This document shows positions 1-8,181 of a stretch of DNA of 64,000 bases, piece by piece. A program made the position numbers and the translations under genes. A model generated the notes under the pieces. That model saw only the letters and a program-made list of their open reading frames with translations. It made no database searches and was not told the origin of the DNA. Origin of the DNA: Glacieibacterium frigidum (lineage in GTDB: Bacteria > Pseudomonadota > Alphaproteobacteria > Sphingomonadales > Sphingomonadaceae). The DNA lies in contig NZ_VJWA01000002.1 in the NCBI RefSeq assembly GCF_007097155.1, positions 1,364,001-1,428,000 on the forward strand, given 5' to 3'. Position 1 is the stretch's first letter. Every line of letters starts with the position of its first letter.

Positions 1-1137
1 GAGGTGGGGGCTCGACGAGAACCCCGCAGCGTTGAGGAATTCGGGCGTCCGCTGCCCGAGCAGCCCGCCCAGGATGTCGAAGATGCGGCCCAGCGCGTGC
101 GTCCGCCCCGACAGTGCCGCCGGGAACTTCGGCTTGAGCAGCGACCCTTCCGGAATCCGCACCTCGATCAGATCGTAGAAGCCGTCGTTGAACAGGATCG
201 CGGGGTCGAAGACCATGATCATGTAGATGCCGAAGAACATCTTGAACATGTTCTCGTTGAGATAGAAGTTGATCGAGGCGTCCGACTGCGGGTCGGTGCC
301 GGCGAAGTCGAGGATGACCCGGTCGCCCTCGCGGTGCATCGTGCAGCGGATCCGGTAAGGGCCGAAGCCCATGCCGTCGTCGCAGATGAAATCCTCGAAG
401 CTGACCGGCTCGGTGCCGATCGAGCTGGCGATCAGCGTCTTCATCGCGCGGTGGTTGCGCGCCAGCAGTTCCTCGGTCGCGGCGACATACAGCTCGTCGC
501 CGAAGCGTTCGCTGAGTTCGAGCACCCGCCGCGCCGCGACCCGGCACGAGGCGATCAGCGCGTTGAGGTCGGCGCGGCACCAGTCGGGCTTGCGCGTCTG
601 GTGCATGACGAGGGTGATCAGGTCCTCGTTATACTCGCCCTTGCGCCAGATCTTGACCGGCGGGATGCGCACGCCTTCCTCGAAGATCGAGTGCGCGTTG
701 ATCGGCATCGACCCCGCGACCTTGCCGCCGATGTCGCTCTGGTGGCCGAACATCGCGGTCCAGGCGATCAGGCGGCCGGCCTTGTAGACGGGCAGCAGGA
801 CCAGCCAGTCGTTCGAGTGGCTGATCGCCCCCTCGACCGAATAGGGGTCGCTGAGGAAGAACATGTCGCCGTCCTCGACCGTGCCGCCATAGCCGTCGAG
901 GAAGCCGCCGATGAAGCTGCCGAACTGGCCGACGACCATGCGGCCGTGCCGGTCGGCGATCAGCGGGAAACTGTCGCCCTGCTCGCGGATGCCCGGCGAC
1001 ATCGCGGTGCGGACCAGGGTCGCGTCCATCTCGACGCGGGCGTTGCGCAGCGCATTCTCGATGATGTCGAGCGTGACGGGGTCGATCGCGACCTTTTCGA
1101 AGGGGACCGTGCTGGTTTCGACGATGGTCGCGGGCAT
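1..1137 (-). CDS. hydantoinase B / oxoprolinase family subunit (HyuB-like), 3'-truncated by window edge
   Basis: The reverse strand encodes 379 residues from the ATG at 1137 with no stop before the window edge, so the C-terminus lies outside. The sequence reads as the HyuB/oxoprolinase-B family: an N-terminal VDPVTLDIIENALRNAR-type start, then RTAMSPGIREQGD, DPYSVEGAISHSND and FAGTDPQSDASINF segments typical of the family. HyuB pairs with HyuA in ATP-dependent opening of hydantoin, oxoproline or related lactam rings in the cytoplasm. Its ATG shares one base with the stop of the upstream hyuA-like gene (TGATG), so the two are probably translationally coupled. The true substrate cannot be told from sequence. 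Confidence 0.9.
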   Translation of the reverse strand, partial: MPATIVETSTVPFEKVAIDPVTLDIIENALRNARVEMDATLVRTAMSPGIREQGDSFPLIADRHGRMVVGQFGSFIGGFLDGYGGTVEDGDMFFLSDPYSVEGAISHSNDWLVLLPVYKAGRLIAWTAMFGHQSDIGGKVAGSMPINAHSIFEEGVRIPPVKIWRKGEYNEDLITLVMHQTRKPDWCRADLNALIASCRVAARRVLELSERFGDELYVAATEELLARNHRAMKTLIASSIGTEPVSFEDFICDDGMGFGPYRIRCTMHREGDRVILDFAGTDPQSDASINFYLNENMFKMFFGIYMIMVFDPAILFNDGFYDLIEVRIPEGSLLKPKFPAALSGRTHALGRIFDILGGLLGQRTPEFLNAAGFSSSPHL

Positions 1138-3191
1138 CAGTGCGCCTCCGGACGGATCAGGATGTTGCCGACGGCATCGACGGTGCCGGCATGGCCGCTT
1201 TCGATCAGCGTCGTCGAGTCCATCTCGACGACGATCGCCGGGCCGGGGATGACGTCGCCGGCGCGCAGCTTCGCGCGGTCGTAGATCGCCGCCGGCTGCA
1301 TCCGCCCGTCCATCCACAATTCGTGGTTGCGCAGCTTCGCCGCCGCAGGCGACCCGTCGCCCGGTTCGAGCGGCGCCGCCGGCAGGTCGAGCGTGCGGCC
1401 CAGCGCGACGGCGCGCAGGTTCACGATTTCGTGCGGGCTGGCCATGTTGAACGTGAACAGGCGGCGATGCTCCTCGTCGAAGCGCGCCAGCAGCCCCGCG
1501 ATGCCGTCGGCGCGCAGCACGTCGGGGGTGATCGTCATCGGCACCTCGAAGGCCTGGCCCTCGTAACGCACGTCGATCTCGAACAGCGAAGTGACTTCGT
1601 CCTCGGGCACGCCTTCGGCGACGAGTTCGGCGACGGTCGCCGCCGCCATCGTCTCGAGCGCGCCGAGCAGGTCGGCCTCGCTGGTGTCGCGGGCAAGGCG
1701 CGCGAATGACCGCGCCGCCTCGGTCCGCATCCGCGTCGTCGCGTCACCGAGCGCGCACAGCACGCCGGGTGACACCGGCGACACCGCGGGCCAGCTGCCC
1801 ATCAGCCGCGCGACCGCGTTGACGTGGAGCGGCCCGGCGCCGCCGAAACCCATCAAGGCGAAGTCGCGGGGATCATAGCCCTGTTGCACCGAGATCATGC
1901 GCAAGGCGCCGAACATGTTCTCGTTGACGATGTCGATGATGCCGCGCGCCGCCGCCATCAGGTCGATGCCGAGCGCATCGGCGATGGTCTGCACGGCAGC
2001 GGTCGCAGCGGCCCGGTCGAGGCGGAACGCCCCGCCGAGCAGGTTTTCGGGCAGGTAACCGAGCACGACATTGGCGTCGGTCACGGTCGGCAGCACGCCG
2101 CCCTTGCCGTACGCGGCGGGTCCCGGCACCGCCCCCGCCGACTGCGGCCCGACGCGCAGCGCGCCGGTCAGCTCGGGCACCGTCGCGATCGAACCGCCGC
2201 CCGCGCCGACGGTCTTCACGTCGAGCGACGACGCGCGGACGCTGAGGTGACCGACCTCGGTCGTCCGGGTGCGACGCGGCTCTAGGTTCTCGATCAGCGC
2301 GACGTCGGTCGAGGTGCCGCCGACGTCGAGCGTCAGGATGTTCTTCAATCCGGCGTTGCGCCCGACCCACAGCGCCCCGGCGACTCCGCCCGCCGGGCCC
2401 GACATCAGCAGCGAGACGGGATGCTCCTCGGCCTTTTCCGATGACATCAGCCCGCCGTCGGAGCGCAGCAGCGCGATGCGACCCTGCATGCCGGTGTCGC
2501 GCAACTTGGCGCGCAGGCTTCGGACGTAGCGGCCCACGACCGGACGCACGGCAGCATTGGCGACGGTGGTCAGCGTGCGCTCGTACTCCTGCATCTCGGG
2601 CAGGACGACATGGCTCAGCGACACCGGTGTCCCGGGCATGATCTCGGCAGCGAGCGCGCCGATCCGGGCCTCATGGTCGCCGTTGAGATAGGCGTTCGTC
2701 AGACTGACGGTGATCGCCTCGACCCCCCGCGCCTTGAGCAGTTCGAGCGCGGCGCGGACCGAGGCTTCGTCGAGGGCCGCGACCTCCGCCCCCTGGCCGT
2801 CGATCCGCCCGTCGACCTCGACCGTGTCCTGCAGCGCCGCCATCGGCACCGGCTTGGGCCAGACGATCCAGCCGGCGAGGCCGCCGGGCACGAAGCTGCG
2901 CGCGATCTGCATGACCTGGCGGTAGCCGCGGGTGACGATCAGCCCGACGCGCGCCCCCTTGCCCTCCAGCACGGCATTGGTCGCGACGGTGGTGCCGTGC
3001 AGCAGCGTCCCGATTGCGGACGGCTCGATCCCGGCCTGGTCGCAGATCGCGGCGACACCCGTCAGGATGCCGGTGGCACTGTCGGCCGGAGTCGAAGGCG
3101 TCTTGTGCCGCCAGAAGCGACCGCCCGCCGAATCGAGCAGCAGCAGATCGGTGAAGGTACCGCCGACATCGACGCCGAGACGATAGGCCAT
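1137..3191 (-). CDS. hydantoinase A / N-methylhydantoinase-type ATPase subunit (HyuA-like)
   Basis: A 684-residue protein of the usual family length. It starts with the actin/hexokinase-like phosphate motif GVDVGGTFTDLLLLD, and a second phosphate-binding segment, LTLDVGGTSTDVAL, lies near residue 290, followed by GAGGGSIA. These are hallmarks of the HyuA/oxoprolinase-A/acetone-carboxylase-beta family, which activates lactams or hydantoins with ATP. It works with the HyuB-like partner that overlaps its stop codon. A 10-bp palindrome (3210-3219) sits about 19 bases upstream of the ATG, between this gene and the GntR regulator gene, so it probably has its own regulated promoter. The substrate is unknown; 5-oxoproline, a hydantoin or another lactam are all possible. 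Confidence 0.92.
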   Translation of the reverse strand: MAYRLGVDVGGTFTDLLLLDSAGGRFWRHKTPSTPADSATGILTGVAAICDQAGIEPSAIGTLLHGTTVATNAVLEGKGARVGLIVTRGYRQVMQIARSFVPGGLAGWIVWPKPVPMAALQDTVEVDGRIDGQGAEVAALDEASVRAALELLKARGVEAITVSLTNAYLNGDHEARIGALAAEIMPGTPVSLSHVVLPEMQEYERTLTTVANAAVRPVVGRYVRSLRAKLRDTGMQGRIALLRSDGGLMSSEKAEEHPVSLLMSGPAGGVAGALWVGRNAGLKNILTLDVGGTSTDVALIENLEPRRTRTTEVGHLSVRASSLDVKTVGAGGGSIATVPELTGALRVGPQSAGAVPGPAAYGKGGVLPTVTDANVVLGYLPENLLGGAFRLDRAAATAAVQTIADALGIDLMAAARGIIDIVNENMFGALRMISVQQGYDPRDFALMGFGGAGPLHVNAVARLMGSWPAVSPVSPGVLCALGDATTRMRTEAARSFARLARDTSEADLLGALETMAAATVAELVAEGVPEDEVTSLFEIDVRYEGQAFEVPMTITPDVLRADGIAGLLARFDEEHRRLFTFNMASPHEIVNLRAVALGRTLDLPAAPLEPGDGSPAAAKLRNHELWMDGRMQPAAIYDRAKLRAGDVIPGPAIVVEMDSTTLIESGHAGTVDAVGNILIRPEAH

Positions 3192-3209
3192 GCGCTGATC
3201 TGCCCCTGT

Positions 3210-3220
3210 TTGTATACAAT
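3210..3220. promoter_or_regulatory. putative GntR-family operator 1 (TTGTATACAAT)
   Basis: TTGTATACAA is a perfect 10-bp palindrome between the gntR-type gene and the hyuA-like gene. Its TGTATACAAT core is repeated exactly at 3969-3978 on the other side of the regulator gene. AT-rich GTNNAC-type palindromes of this kind are the usual operators of FCD-class GntR regulators. It is inferred to control hyuAB expression. Confidence 0.6.
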
Positions 3221-3892
3221 CTATTCTTCTGTTCGCGCTCCGGTCAAGCCGGCCTGGCGGAATGCGTCGTCATAGGCGTGGAAGGCGCGCCGGATGTGCG
3301 CGGTCATCACCGCGCGCGCCCATTCGGCGTCGCGGCGGCGAAAGGCGAGGATCAACTCGTCGTGCTCGGCGTGGCTGCGGGTCACCGCCTCGCGGTCGTA
3401 GTGCCGCGCGGTGCGCAGCACGATCGGCTGTTCGACGACGGTCGCCAGCATCGCCGCGAGCCGCTCAGACCCGGCGGCGTCGGTGACAATCTGGTGGAAG
3501 GCGCGGTTGTGCGCGACGAAGCTCGCGGTATCGACCGTCGCGCCGCCGACCGCCACCCCGACCGCGGCGTTGTGCGCCGCCATCGCCTCGATCTGCTCGG
3601 GCGCAATGCGCGCCGCGGCACGGGCGGCGGCATGGCCCTCCAGCATGGTGCGCAGCGCGAACCCCTCGGCGATGTCGTCGGGCGACAGAGTGGCGACATA
3701 GCTGCGCTGCGTTTCGGAGCGCTGGATGAAGCGTTCGGCCTCCAGCCGACGCAGCGCCTCGCGCACCGGCGTGCGCGACACCCCGCAGGCAACCGCCAGC
3801 GCTTCCTCGCGCAGCGGCGCCCCGGGCCCGAGCGCGCCCGACAGGATCTCGCCCCGGACGTAGCGGTAGGCGGTATCGGCGGCCTTCGACAT
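3221..3892 (-). CDS. GntR family (FCD-domain) transcriptional regulator
   Basis: A 223-residue protein starting at the ATG at 3892 (MSKAADTAYRYVRGEI). Longer in-frame starts would run across the intergenic operator and are rejected. The N-terminal winged helix carries the family signature: GAPLREEALAVACGVSRTPVREALRRLEAE. The C-terminal part (about residues 85-215) is a helical FCD ligand-binding domain with conserved Asp and His residues (for example FHQIV and SHAEHDELI) that normally bind a metal and an organic acid effector. It sits between the hyuAB arm and the divergent racemase arm, with matching palindromes on both sides, so it is the likely local repressor responding to the substrate or an intermediate. 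Confidence 0.92.
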   Translation of the reverse strand: MSKAADTAYRYVRGEILSGALGPGAPLREEALAVACGVSRTPVREALRRLEAERFIQRSETQRSYVATLSPDDIAEGFALRTMLEGHAAARAAARIAPEQIEAMAAHNAAVGVAVGGATVDTASFVAHNRAFHQIVTDAAGSERLAAMLATVVEQPIVLRTARHYDREAVTRSHAEHDELILAFRRRDAEWARAVMTAHIRRAFHAYDDAFRQAGLTGARTEE

Positions 3893-3968
3893 CGCGCCCT
3901 GTGTCGCGCCGAACACAACGGCTGACAAGTGGTTTCGGCCGTGCGCGCACCCCTTGACGGACCTGTAA

Positions 3969-3978
3969 TGTATACAAT
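3969..3978. promoter_or_regulatory. putative GntR-family operator 2 (TGTATACAAT)
   Basis: TGTATACA is a perfect palindrome at 3969-3976 in the divergent gap between the GntR gene (start 3892) and the racemase-like gene (start 4017). The ten bases 3969-3978 are identical to 3211-3220. A TTGACG hexamer at 3954-3959 could be a -35 element of the rightward promoter, but no convincing -10 goes with it. The site would let one regulator control its own gene and the rightward operon. Confidence 0.6.
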
Positions 3979-4016
3979 AGCCTTTCCCGGTACATCGGAA
4001 AGGCGGTCGAAGCGAC

Positions 4017-4769
4017 GTGTCCGAGGCCAAGCGCATCAAGGTCATCGTGCCCATCCCGATGGATCAGGCGGGCGTCGCCAATCGGCGTTCGCAGCTGCCG
4101 GATGCGCTGATCGCGCCGGGCTTCGTGCCCGAGTTCGAGGCGGTGAAGTGGGGCGCGGCGCTCGGCGACTCCTACCACGACATGCTGCTGATGGACTGGA
4201 CGGTGTTCCAGGCCGGCATCGATGCCGAGGACCAGGGCTATGCCGCGGTCGTCGTGGATACCGTCAGCGACTCAGGCGTCCGCGCGCTGCGCTCCCGCCT
4301 CAGCATCCCGGTCATCGGCCCGGGCGAGGCCGCGTTCCACGCCGCGATGCTGCTCGGCAAGTCGTTCACCGTGCTGACCATGTGGCCGCAGTGGTTCCCG
4401 CTCTACGAGAAGACACTCGGCGACTATGCGCTCGGCGACCGTTGCGCCTCGCTGCGCTCGATCGACACGCGGCCCGACGTTACCGAGCTGCTGGCGGGCA
4501 AGGAAGAGGTGATCTTCGAGAAGCTGCGCGCCGAGGCGTTGCTGGCGATCGAGGAGGACGGGGCGGACGCCATCGTGCTGGGCTCGACCACCATGCACCA
4601 GTCCGCCGCCTATCTCGCCAGCGTGCTCCCGGTGCCGGTGATCAACCCCGGCGTCGTCGCGTGGAAGACCGCCGAGATGCTCGTCTCGCTCGGGCTCAAC
4701 CACAGCAAGAAGGCCTTCCCCTCGCCAGAGGTCGGCAAGGACGCGGATATCAGGAGGGGCTGGGCATGA
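4017..4769 (+). CDS. Asp/Glu/hydantoin racemase superfamily protein lacking both catalytic cysteines
   Basis: A 250-residue protein with a GTG start. The fold is recognisable along its whole length: SIPVIGPGEAAFHAAMLLG, GDRCASLRS and ADAIVLG match hydantoin racemases. These enzymes normally use two cysteines, in a CFSDPG-type loop and in a GCAGM-type loop. Here the positions read DTVSDSG (Thr82) and LGSTTM (Ser190), so neither thiol is present. Classic two-thiol racemisation is therefore unlikely; another reaction on the same fold (isomerase, decarboxylase-like) or a binding role is possible. It is first in the rightward operon, opposite hyuAB, and its stop overlaps the next start (ATGA). Confidence 0.85.
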   Translation: MSEAKRIKVIVPIPMDQAGVANRRSQLPDALIAPGFVPEFEAVKWGAALGDSYHDMLLMDWTVFQAGIDAEDQGYAAVVVDTVSDSGVRALRSRLSIPVIGPGEAAFHAAMLLGKSFTVLTMWPQWFPLYEKTLGDYALGDRCASLRSIDTRPDVTELLAGKEEVIFEKLRAEALLAIEEDGADAIVLGSTTMHQSAAYLASVLPVPVINPGVVAWKTAEMLVSLGLNHSKKAFPSPEVGKDADIRRGWA

Positions 4770-5200
4770 GCGGCTGGACCGAGGGCGGGACCGCTGCGGT
4801 GCCGGTGCCCTACCCGTATCTGATCGACATCGTCACCAAGCGCTATTTCGACGGCGTCGACAACAAGGCGCTGGACCAAGTCCTCGACTGTTTCACCGAG
4901 GACGCGGTGCTGACCGAGGTCACCTCGAACACCGTCCACAACGGCCGCGACGCCGGCATCGCCGCCATGTTCCGGAAGCTGTTCGCGGACTTCTCGGCCA
5001 TCTGGCACGGCAACTTCGTCCATGTCGCCGATCCCGCAACCGACGCGATCTGCTCCCAGTTCACCGTCCTGATCACGCCGAACGGCGGTGCCGAGGTACG
5101 GTACGAGAACTGCAACCGCTTCTACCTGAAGGACGGCCGCTTCCACCGGGTCTATGTCTATATGAGCGGCGACAATCTGCTCAGGTCGGGAGACGCCTGA
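4766..5200 (+). CDS. SnoaL-like / NTF2-fold polyketide-cyclase-type protein (copy 1)
   Basis: A 144-residue protein with a strong AGGAGGGG ribosome binding site at 4752-4759. It has the NTF2-like alpha+beta layout: an N-terminal helix with RYFDGVDNKALDQVLDCFTEDAVL, then strands ending in RVYVYMSGDNLL. Such small cone-shaped proteins act as cyclases, isomerases, dehydratases or ligand binders; no catalytic assignment can be made. It overlaps the racemase-like gene (ATGA) and the next gene (TGATG), so three genes are coupled. It is a tandem paralogue of the following gene. Confidence 0.85.
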   Translation: MSGWTEGGTAAVPVPYPYLIDIVTKRYFDGVDNKALDQVLDCFTEDAVLTEVTSNTVHNGRDAGIAAMFRKLFADFSAIWHGNFVHVADPATDAICSQFTVLITPNGGAEVRYENCNRFYLKDGRFHRVYVYMSGDNLLRSGDA

Positions 5201-5598
5201 TGCAGTACGAGCCCGGCCTCAGCCGCGAGCAGCTGATCGATCTCGCGCTGCATCGCTACTTCGCCGCGGTCGACCGCAAGGACCTGGGCGGCGCGCTCGG
5301 CTGCTTCCACGACGAAGCGCTGTTCACGGTGCAGACCTCGCACACCCGCCACGCCGGCCGCCAGGCGATCGCGCGGATGTTCGAAGATTTCTTCGCGGCC
5401 TATGCGACCATCGTCCACCGCGGCTTCACCTGCACGGTGGATGCCGCCCACGGCCGCATCGCGGCGTCGTTCGAGGCGGTACTGACCGGCCACGACGGTT
5501 CGGTCACGACACTTAACAACACCAATTTCTGGCGCGTCCGCGACGGTCGCTTCCAGGAGGTCCACGTCTACATGAGTGGTGCGAACGTCCTCGTCTGA
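5200..5598 (+). CDS. SnoaL-like / NTF2-fold protein (copy 2)
   Basis: A 132-residue NTF2-like protein, similar to the preceding gene in layout and motifs: HRYFAAVDRKDLGGALGCF near the N-terminus and EVHVYMSGANVLV at the end correspond to RYFDGVDNKALDQVLDCF and RVYVYMSGDNLL. The start ATG shares an A with the preceding stop. The pair may form a heteromer or act on successive intermediates of the pathway started by the HyuAB and racemase-like proteins; this is inference. Confidence 0.85.
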   Translation: MQYEPGLSREQLIDLALHRYFAAVDRKDLGGALGCFHDEALFTVQTSHTRHAGRQAIARMFEDFFAAYATIVHRGFTCTVDAAHGRIAASFEAVLTGHDGSVTTLNNTNFWRVRDGRFQEVHVYMSGANVLV

Positions 5599-5620
5599 GG
5601 ACCGAACAGGGGGACATGCG

Positions 5621-8149
5621 ATGCGCGCGACGGGAAGATTGCTGATCGGGGTCGCGGGTGCCGCGCTGAGCACCGGGCTTCACGCCCAGTCGACCGCCGC
5701 CCCCGCCGCCGAGGCCGCGAGCGCCGCGGCGCCCGAAGACGGCGAGATCATCATCACCGCGCGGCGCGTCAACGAGGCGCTGATCGACGTGCCGGCCTCG
5801 ATCACGGCCTTCTCGGCCGCGACCATCGAGGCCAAGAACATCCAGAAGGCCGAGGACTTCGTGAAGCTGACGCCCGGCGTCACGATCGTCACCGGCACGG
5901 ACGAGGCAGGTAGCACCCAGATCAACATCCGCGGCATCAACGGCGCCCGCGACGCCGAAAGTTCGGTGGCACTCGTCGTCGACGGCATTCTCAAGACCAA
6001 CACCGCGCAGCTCAACCAGAAGCAGGGCACGCTGCGCCAGATCGAAATCCTGAAAGGCCCGCAGGGCGCGCTGTACGGCCGCAACGCCGCGGCGGGCGCG
6101 ATCGTCATCCAGACGGTCAAGCCCGGCGACACGTTCGAGGGCGAGGGCCGCGCCTCGTTCGGCAACGTCGGCACCTACAGCGCCAACGCCTATGTCGCCG
6201 GACCGCTGTCGGACACCGTCGGCTTCGTGGTGTCGGGTGACTATGCGACCACCAACGGCTTCTACCGCAACAGCTTTCTGAACAACCGCAAGGTCGTCGA
6301 CGACCAGACCAGCTGGAGCATCGACGGGCGCCTCGTCGCCAAGCTCGGCGAGGCGACGACGCTGGATGCCAAGGCCCGCTACGGCGAGCTCGACGGGGCG
6401 TCGATCAACTTCAACGCGGCGTTCCTGCTGCCCAATTTCGGCGGCGCCTTCTACGAGGACGTCAACGAGCATCCCTTCAACAGTTACAGCAACATCCGAC
6501 CGACCAACGACCAGAAGACGTTCGAGGCGTCGCTGAAACTCGATCATGACTTCGACTTCGCGACGCTGACCGTCTGGGGGCTGTACAGCGATATCAAGAA
6601 CGACTTCGTCGCCGACGGCACCTCGGGCGATTTCGCCCGCTACATCAGCGCCGCCCAGCCGGCGGGGAATGCCGCGGTCAACGCCTGTTTCGCCTCGACC
6701 GCGGCACTGACCGGCTTCCCGGTCAACGCCCCCGGCTTCATCGGCCAGATCCCGGTGCCGTTCATCTTCGCGCCGGCCAACGGCTCGACCTTCGGACCCT
6801 ATTCGCCGACGACGTGCGACGGGACCCAGTATCAGAAGCGCGACCAGCGCGACTTCTCGACCGAAATCCGCCTGGCGTCGAACGGCGACGGGCCGCTCAA
6901 CTGGCAGGTCGGCGCCTATTATCTGCACATCGACCGGCACGTCGGGGTCAGCCTCGGCGCCGACACCGGCAACGGCGTGATCAAGCAGCTCTACAACGGG
7001 CCGACCACCACCAACCCGACGTCGCAGCTGTTCGACGACAAGTTCAAGACCGACGTCTACGCCGGCTTCGGATCGATCGACTACAAGCCGACCAGCCGCT
7101 TCGACCTGTCGGTCGCGCTGCGCTACGACATCGAGCGGCGGCGCGCCGACAATCAGGTTCCGGTCGCCATCGATCCGTTCACCGGCAGCTTCATCAACCC
7201 CGGCATCGTCGGCGGCGTCGCCATCCCCGACCAGAAGAAGACCTTCAAGCAGTTCGAGCCCAAGATCAGCGTCCGCTACGAGATCTTCGACCGCAACAAC
7301 GTCTATGCGAACTACGGCGTGGGCTTCAAATCGGGCGGCTTCAACAACCAGGGCGCGTCGGCGATCGTCAACACCAACTTCAACGACGGCGTGACGCCCG
7401 GCACGATCGACGCCGACGTCACGATCAACGACATCTACCGGAAGGAGAAATCGGACGCCTTCGAGGCCGGGATCAAGGGCCGCGTCGGGCCCGTCAACTA
7501 CAGCCTCGCGGGCTATTACACGCGCATCAAGGACATGCAGTTCTTCGAATTCTTCGTCGGCAGCTTCGGCCTGCTGCGCGTCGTGTCGAACATCGACCGC
7601 GTCGACATCAAGGGCGTCGAGGCGAACGTCGACGCGACGATCCTCAAGGGCTGGAGCGTCTATGCCGCCGCCAACTATACCGACTCCGAGATCAAGAAGA
7701 ACCGTTCGCGCCCCGACACCATCGGCAACGAGTCGCCCTACACGTCGAAATACACGATCAACGCCGGCAGCCAGCTCGACCTGCCGGTCACCGACAGCCT
7801 GAGCTTCCTCGCGCGCGCAGACTGGCGGCTGACCGGCCCGACCTGGTTCCACACGGTCCAGAACCAGACCGAGCCGACCTTGTTCAGCGCGCTGCTGCCG
7901 ATCTCGGCGCTGGGCCTGCCCGCCTTCGTCGGCGACGGCAAGTTCGACCGGGCCCGGCGCGACAGCTTCTCGGTCGTCGACCTGCGCGCCGGCATCCAAG
8001 GCAAGAGCTGGAAGATCGTCGCCTTCGCCGACAACGTGTTCGACAAGAAATATCTGGCCGAGGTCATCCCGGCGATCGAGTTCGGCGGCGCCTTCATCTC
8101 GCCGGGCGCGCGCCGCCGCTACGGGGTGGAGATCGGCTACAAATTCTAG
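5621..8149 (+). CDS. TonB-dependent receptor
   Basis: An 842-residue outer-membrane receptor. The start at 5621 gives a clean signal peptide (MRATGRLLIGVAGAALSTG, cleaved after HAQ) and has a CAGGGGGA site upstream. A Ton-box-like EIIITARRVNE segment follows, then the plug domain (SITAFSAATIEAKNIQ, IEILKGPQGALYGRNAAAGAI) and a long beta-barrel ending in aromatic YGVEIGYKF. It lacks obvious siderophore-receptor features and resembles the substrate-specific receptors that sphingomonads place in catabolic loci. It begins 22 bases after the second SnoaL-like gene, so it probably imports the compound processed by this locus. Confidence 0.93.
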   Translation: MRATGRLLIGVAGAALSTGLHAQSTAAPAAEAASAAAPEDGEIIITARRVNEALIDVPASITAFSAATIEAKNIQKAEDFVKLTPGVTIVTGTDEAGSTQINIRGINGARDAESSVALVVDGILKTNTAQLNQKQGTLRQIEILKGPQGALYGRNAAAGAIVIQTVKPGDTFEGEGRASFGNVGTYSANAYVAGPLSDTVGFVVSGDYATTNGFYRNSFLNNRKVVDDQTSWSIDGRLVAKLGEATTLDAKARYGELDGASINFNAAFLLPNFGGAFYEDVNEHPFNSYSNIRPTNDQKTFEASLKLDHDFDFATLTVWGLYSDIKNDFVADGTSGDFARYISAAQPAGNAAVNACFASTAALTGFPVNAPGFIGQIPVPFIFAPANGSTFGPYSPTTCDGTQYQKRDQRDFSTEIRLASNGDGPLNWQVGAYYLHIDRHVGVSLGADTGNGVIKQLYNGPTTTNPTSQLFDDKFKTDVYAGFGSIDYKPTSRFDLSVALRYDIERRRADNQVPVAIDPFTGSFINPGIVGGVAIPDQKKTFKQFEPKISVRYEIFDRNNVYANYGVGFKSGGFNNQGASAIVNTNFNDGVTPGTIDADVTINDIYRKEKSDAFEAGIKGRVGPVNYSLAGYYTRIKDMQFFEFFVGSFGLLRVVSNIDRVDIKGVEANVDATILKGWSVYAAANYTDSEIKKNRSRPDTIGNESPYTSKYTINAGSQLDLPVTDSLSFLARADWRLTGPTWFHTVQNQTEPTLFSALLPISALGLPAFVGDGKFDRARRDSFSVVDLRAGIQGKSWKIVAFADNVFDKKYLAEVIPAIEFGGAFISPGARRRYGVEIGYKF

Positions 8150-8181
8150 GGGCGATCCCCGCCGGCGCGATCGCCCCGGAC

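Noticed and set aside
5513-7999. Long reverse-strand open frame (828 codons) opposite the TonB receptor gene
   Set aside because: It is rich in Arg, Val, Asp and Glu with no recognisable domain, and lies fully antisense to a clear receptor; an artefact of high GC. The same applies to long antisense frames at 19987-22239, 30035-32209 and 34553-36724.
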